Part shown: piece after piece, positions 6,028 to 7,113 of the stretch
Layout of the letters: every line of letters begins with the position of its first letter
Numbering within the stretch: the stretch's first letter is position 1
NCBI GenBank assembly: GCA_029210865.1
Contig: JARGGE010000138.1
Coordinates: 1-7,113, forward strand
Direction: 5' to 3'
Length of the DNA stretch: 7,113 bases
Source: Trueperaceae bacterium
GTDB lineage: Bacteria > Deinococcota > Deinococci > Deinococcales > Trueperaceae
The notes under the pieces: generated by a model
Told to the model about the DNA's origin: nothing
Database searches by the model: none
Seen by the model: the letters and a program-made list of their open reading frames with translations, nothing else
Program-made: the position numbers and the translations under genes

Positions 6028-7113
6028 TCAGGGGGTGCGAGCCGTCGCGGCGCCGTCGTGCAGGAAGCGAGCGCCGCGCGCGCGGGTCCGCTCGAGCAGG
6101 TCGCGCAGCCGCGCCACGACCTCCGGGTGGTGCGCGGCGACGTCGATCCGCTCGCCCGGATCCGTCGCCAGGTCGAACAGGAGCACGCCCGCGCCGGCGT
6201 CGGCGCCCAGCTCGCGCTCCGCCACGGGCGGGCGGTTGTCGGGGTCGGTGAGCACGATGAGCTTCCACGAGCCCTCGCGGACGGCGAGGTCGCCGATCGA
6301 GGACGTCTGCCCTCCGGCGTCCGAGACGAGCGCGCGGCGCAAGGGCCGTCGGGTCGACGCCGCGCCCGCACCCTCTGGGAGGAGCGCGGGCAGGATCGAG
6401 AAGCTGTCCTCGGCGGCGTCGTCGGGCAGCGCCACGCCGAGGAGGTCGGCGAAGGTCGCGAAGAGGTCGGCGTGGCACACCAGGTCGTCCGCCGTGCGCC
6501 CGCCCGGGATGCGGGCCGGCCAGCGGGCGACGAAGGGCACGCGGTGGCCGCCCTCGAAGGCGGTGTTCTTGTGGCCGCGCCAGGGACCGGCCGACGCCTG
6601 GCCGTTCTGGCCCGGCATGGGGCCGTGGTCGCTCGTGAAGATCAGGAGCGTGTCGTCGCGCAGCCCGCGCTCGTCGAGGGCCTCGGTGATGCGGCCGACG
6701 CACCAGTCCACGAGCGCGTTCATGTCGCCGCGAGGTCCCTCGCCGCTCGCGCCGCGGACGAAGTCGGGCGGCACCCACGGGTTGTGGGGCGCGGACAGGG
6801 CGACGTACAGGAAGAACGGGTCCTGCGGGCGGCGTGCCCGATGGTCGTCGATGAACGCGATCGCCTTCTCGACGTGGTGGACGTCGACGCGTTCGATGTC
6901 GAAGCCGTCGACCATCAGCCCCGGGAAGAAACCGGGCAGGCGCTCCAGCTCGGGGCTCGACGGGACCGACGGGATCCCGACCGTGTGCCGGTCCGCGATG
7001 AAGGCGTAGGGCGGGTCCGAGGTCGAGCACCCCGCCGTCCCGAAGAACGCGTCGAAGCCGAGGTCGCACGGACCGCCCTCGAGCGGGCGTTCGAAGTCGA
7101 CGTCGGCCTCGGT
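6028..7113 (-). CDS. Sulfatase (arylsulfatase-type), N-terminus beyond the right edge
   Basis: The frame is open from the stop at 6028-6030 to the window edge, giving 361 C-terminal residues; the ATG at 6913-6915 is internal. Upstream residues read GFDAFFGTAGCSTSDPPYAFIADR, cut here as typical of arylsulfatase-A-like enzymes (GFDAFFGTAGCS, then DPPYAF). Further sulfatase marks are FFLYVALSAPHNPWVPP (substrate/metal-site His), LLIFTSDHGPMPG (metal-binding Asp; His where Asn is usual), GHKNTAFEGGHRVPFVARWP (active-site Lys and the EGG-R-P signature), HADLFATFADLLGV, and a C-terminal subdomain with WKLIVL and LFDLATDPGER. The catalytic Cys/Ser-x-Pro-x-Arg motif converted to formylglycine, and any signal peptide, should lie to the right of the window, so activity and export cannot be judged. 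The substrate (sulfate ester) is unknown. The gene converges on the MarR gene. Confidence 0.9.
   Translation of the reverse strand, partial: TEADVDFERPLEGGPCDLGFDAFFGTAGCSTSDPPYAFIADRHTVGIPSVPSSPELERLPGFFPGLMVDGFDIERVDVHHVEKAIAFIDDHRARRPQDPFFLYVALSAPHNPWVPPDFVRGASGEGPRGDMNALVDWCVGRITEALDERGLRDDTLLIFTSDHGPMPGQNGQASAGPWRGHKNTAFEGGHRVPFVARWPARIPGGRTADDLVCHADLFATFADLLGVALPDDAAEDSFSILPALLPEGAGAASTRRPLRRALVSDAGGQTSSIGDLAVREGSWKLIVLTDPDNRPPVAERELGADAGAGVLLFDLATDPGERIDVAAHHPEVVARLRDLLERTRARGARFLHDGAATARTP

Noticed and set aside
5271..6251. 326-codon plus-strand open frame across the intergenic region and the MarR gene
   Set aside because: It covers the MarR gene in another frame, becomes arginine/proline-rich, and has no recognisable domain or ribosome binding site.
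5894..7069. 391-codon minus-strand open frame over the sulfatase region
   Set aside because: It reads arginine-rich nonsense, whereas the neighbouring frame carries all the sulfatase motifs and stays open to the window edge.

Overview
This is a very GC-rich bacterial window (roughly 70 percent G+C in the genes) with strong third-position G/C bias on both strands. It holds seven complete genes and one gene cut by the right edge. The solute-binding protein has an ordinary signal peptidase I leader rather than a lipobox, which points to a diderm host rather than a typical actinobacterium. TANNNT -10 boxes lie very close to start codons that lack good ribosome binding sites, as is common in Deinococcota. 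I lean towards a Deinococcota/Trueperaceae-like genome, but this is inference and other high-GC diderms are possible.

Left part (1-1064): a minus-strand winged-helix regulator with a SufR-like cysteine-rich C-terminus (81-701) diverges from a small two-helix membrane protein of the DUF2892/YgaP type (773-985). They share a 71-bp intergenic region with a good promoter (TGGACA-17-TACGAT) overlapped by a dyad. The regulator's 3' end lies inside a perfect 42-bp tandem repeat that runs off the left edge. A 13-bp-stem hairpin follows the membrane protein gene.

Centre (1151-5281): a four-gene plus-strand cluster encodes a PotD-like polyamine-binding protein, a PotA-like ABC ATPase, a C45-family N-terminal-nucleophile acyltransferase/amidohydrolase, and a GNAT acetyltransferase. 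The last gene overlaps the C45 stop by four bases (GTGA). The permease genes potB and potC are absent. The GNAT resembles the N-terminal half of GNAT/carbon-nitrogen-hydrolase fusion proteins, but here the amide-acting partner is the C45 enzyme. I infer a module that captures a polyamine or related amine and then acylates or deacylates it. This combination is the most interesting candidate system in the window. The potD stop codon also lies inside a tandem repeat (27-bp period) that forms strong hairpins.

Right part (5282-7113): a 194-bp, less GC-rich intergenic region (about 59 percent) carries a terminator-like hairpin, a perfect 8+8 bp dyad and a TACGCT -10 box in front of a MarR-family regulator (5476-5913). 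A 13-bp-stem hairpin and a short direct repeat separate it from a convergent sulfatase gene whose N-terminus, with the expected catalytic cysteine motif, lies beyond the right edge.
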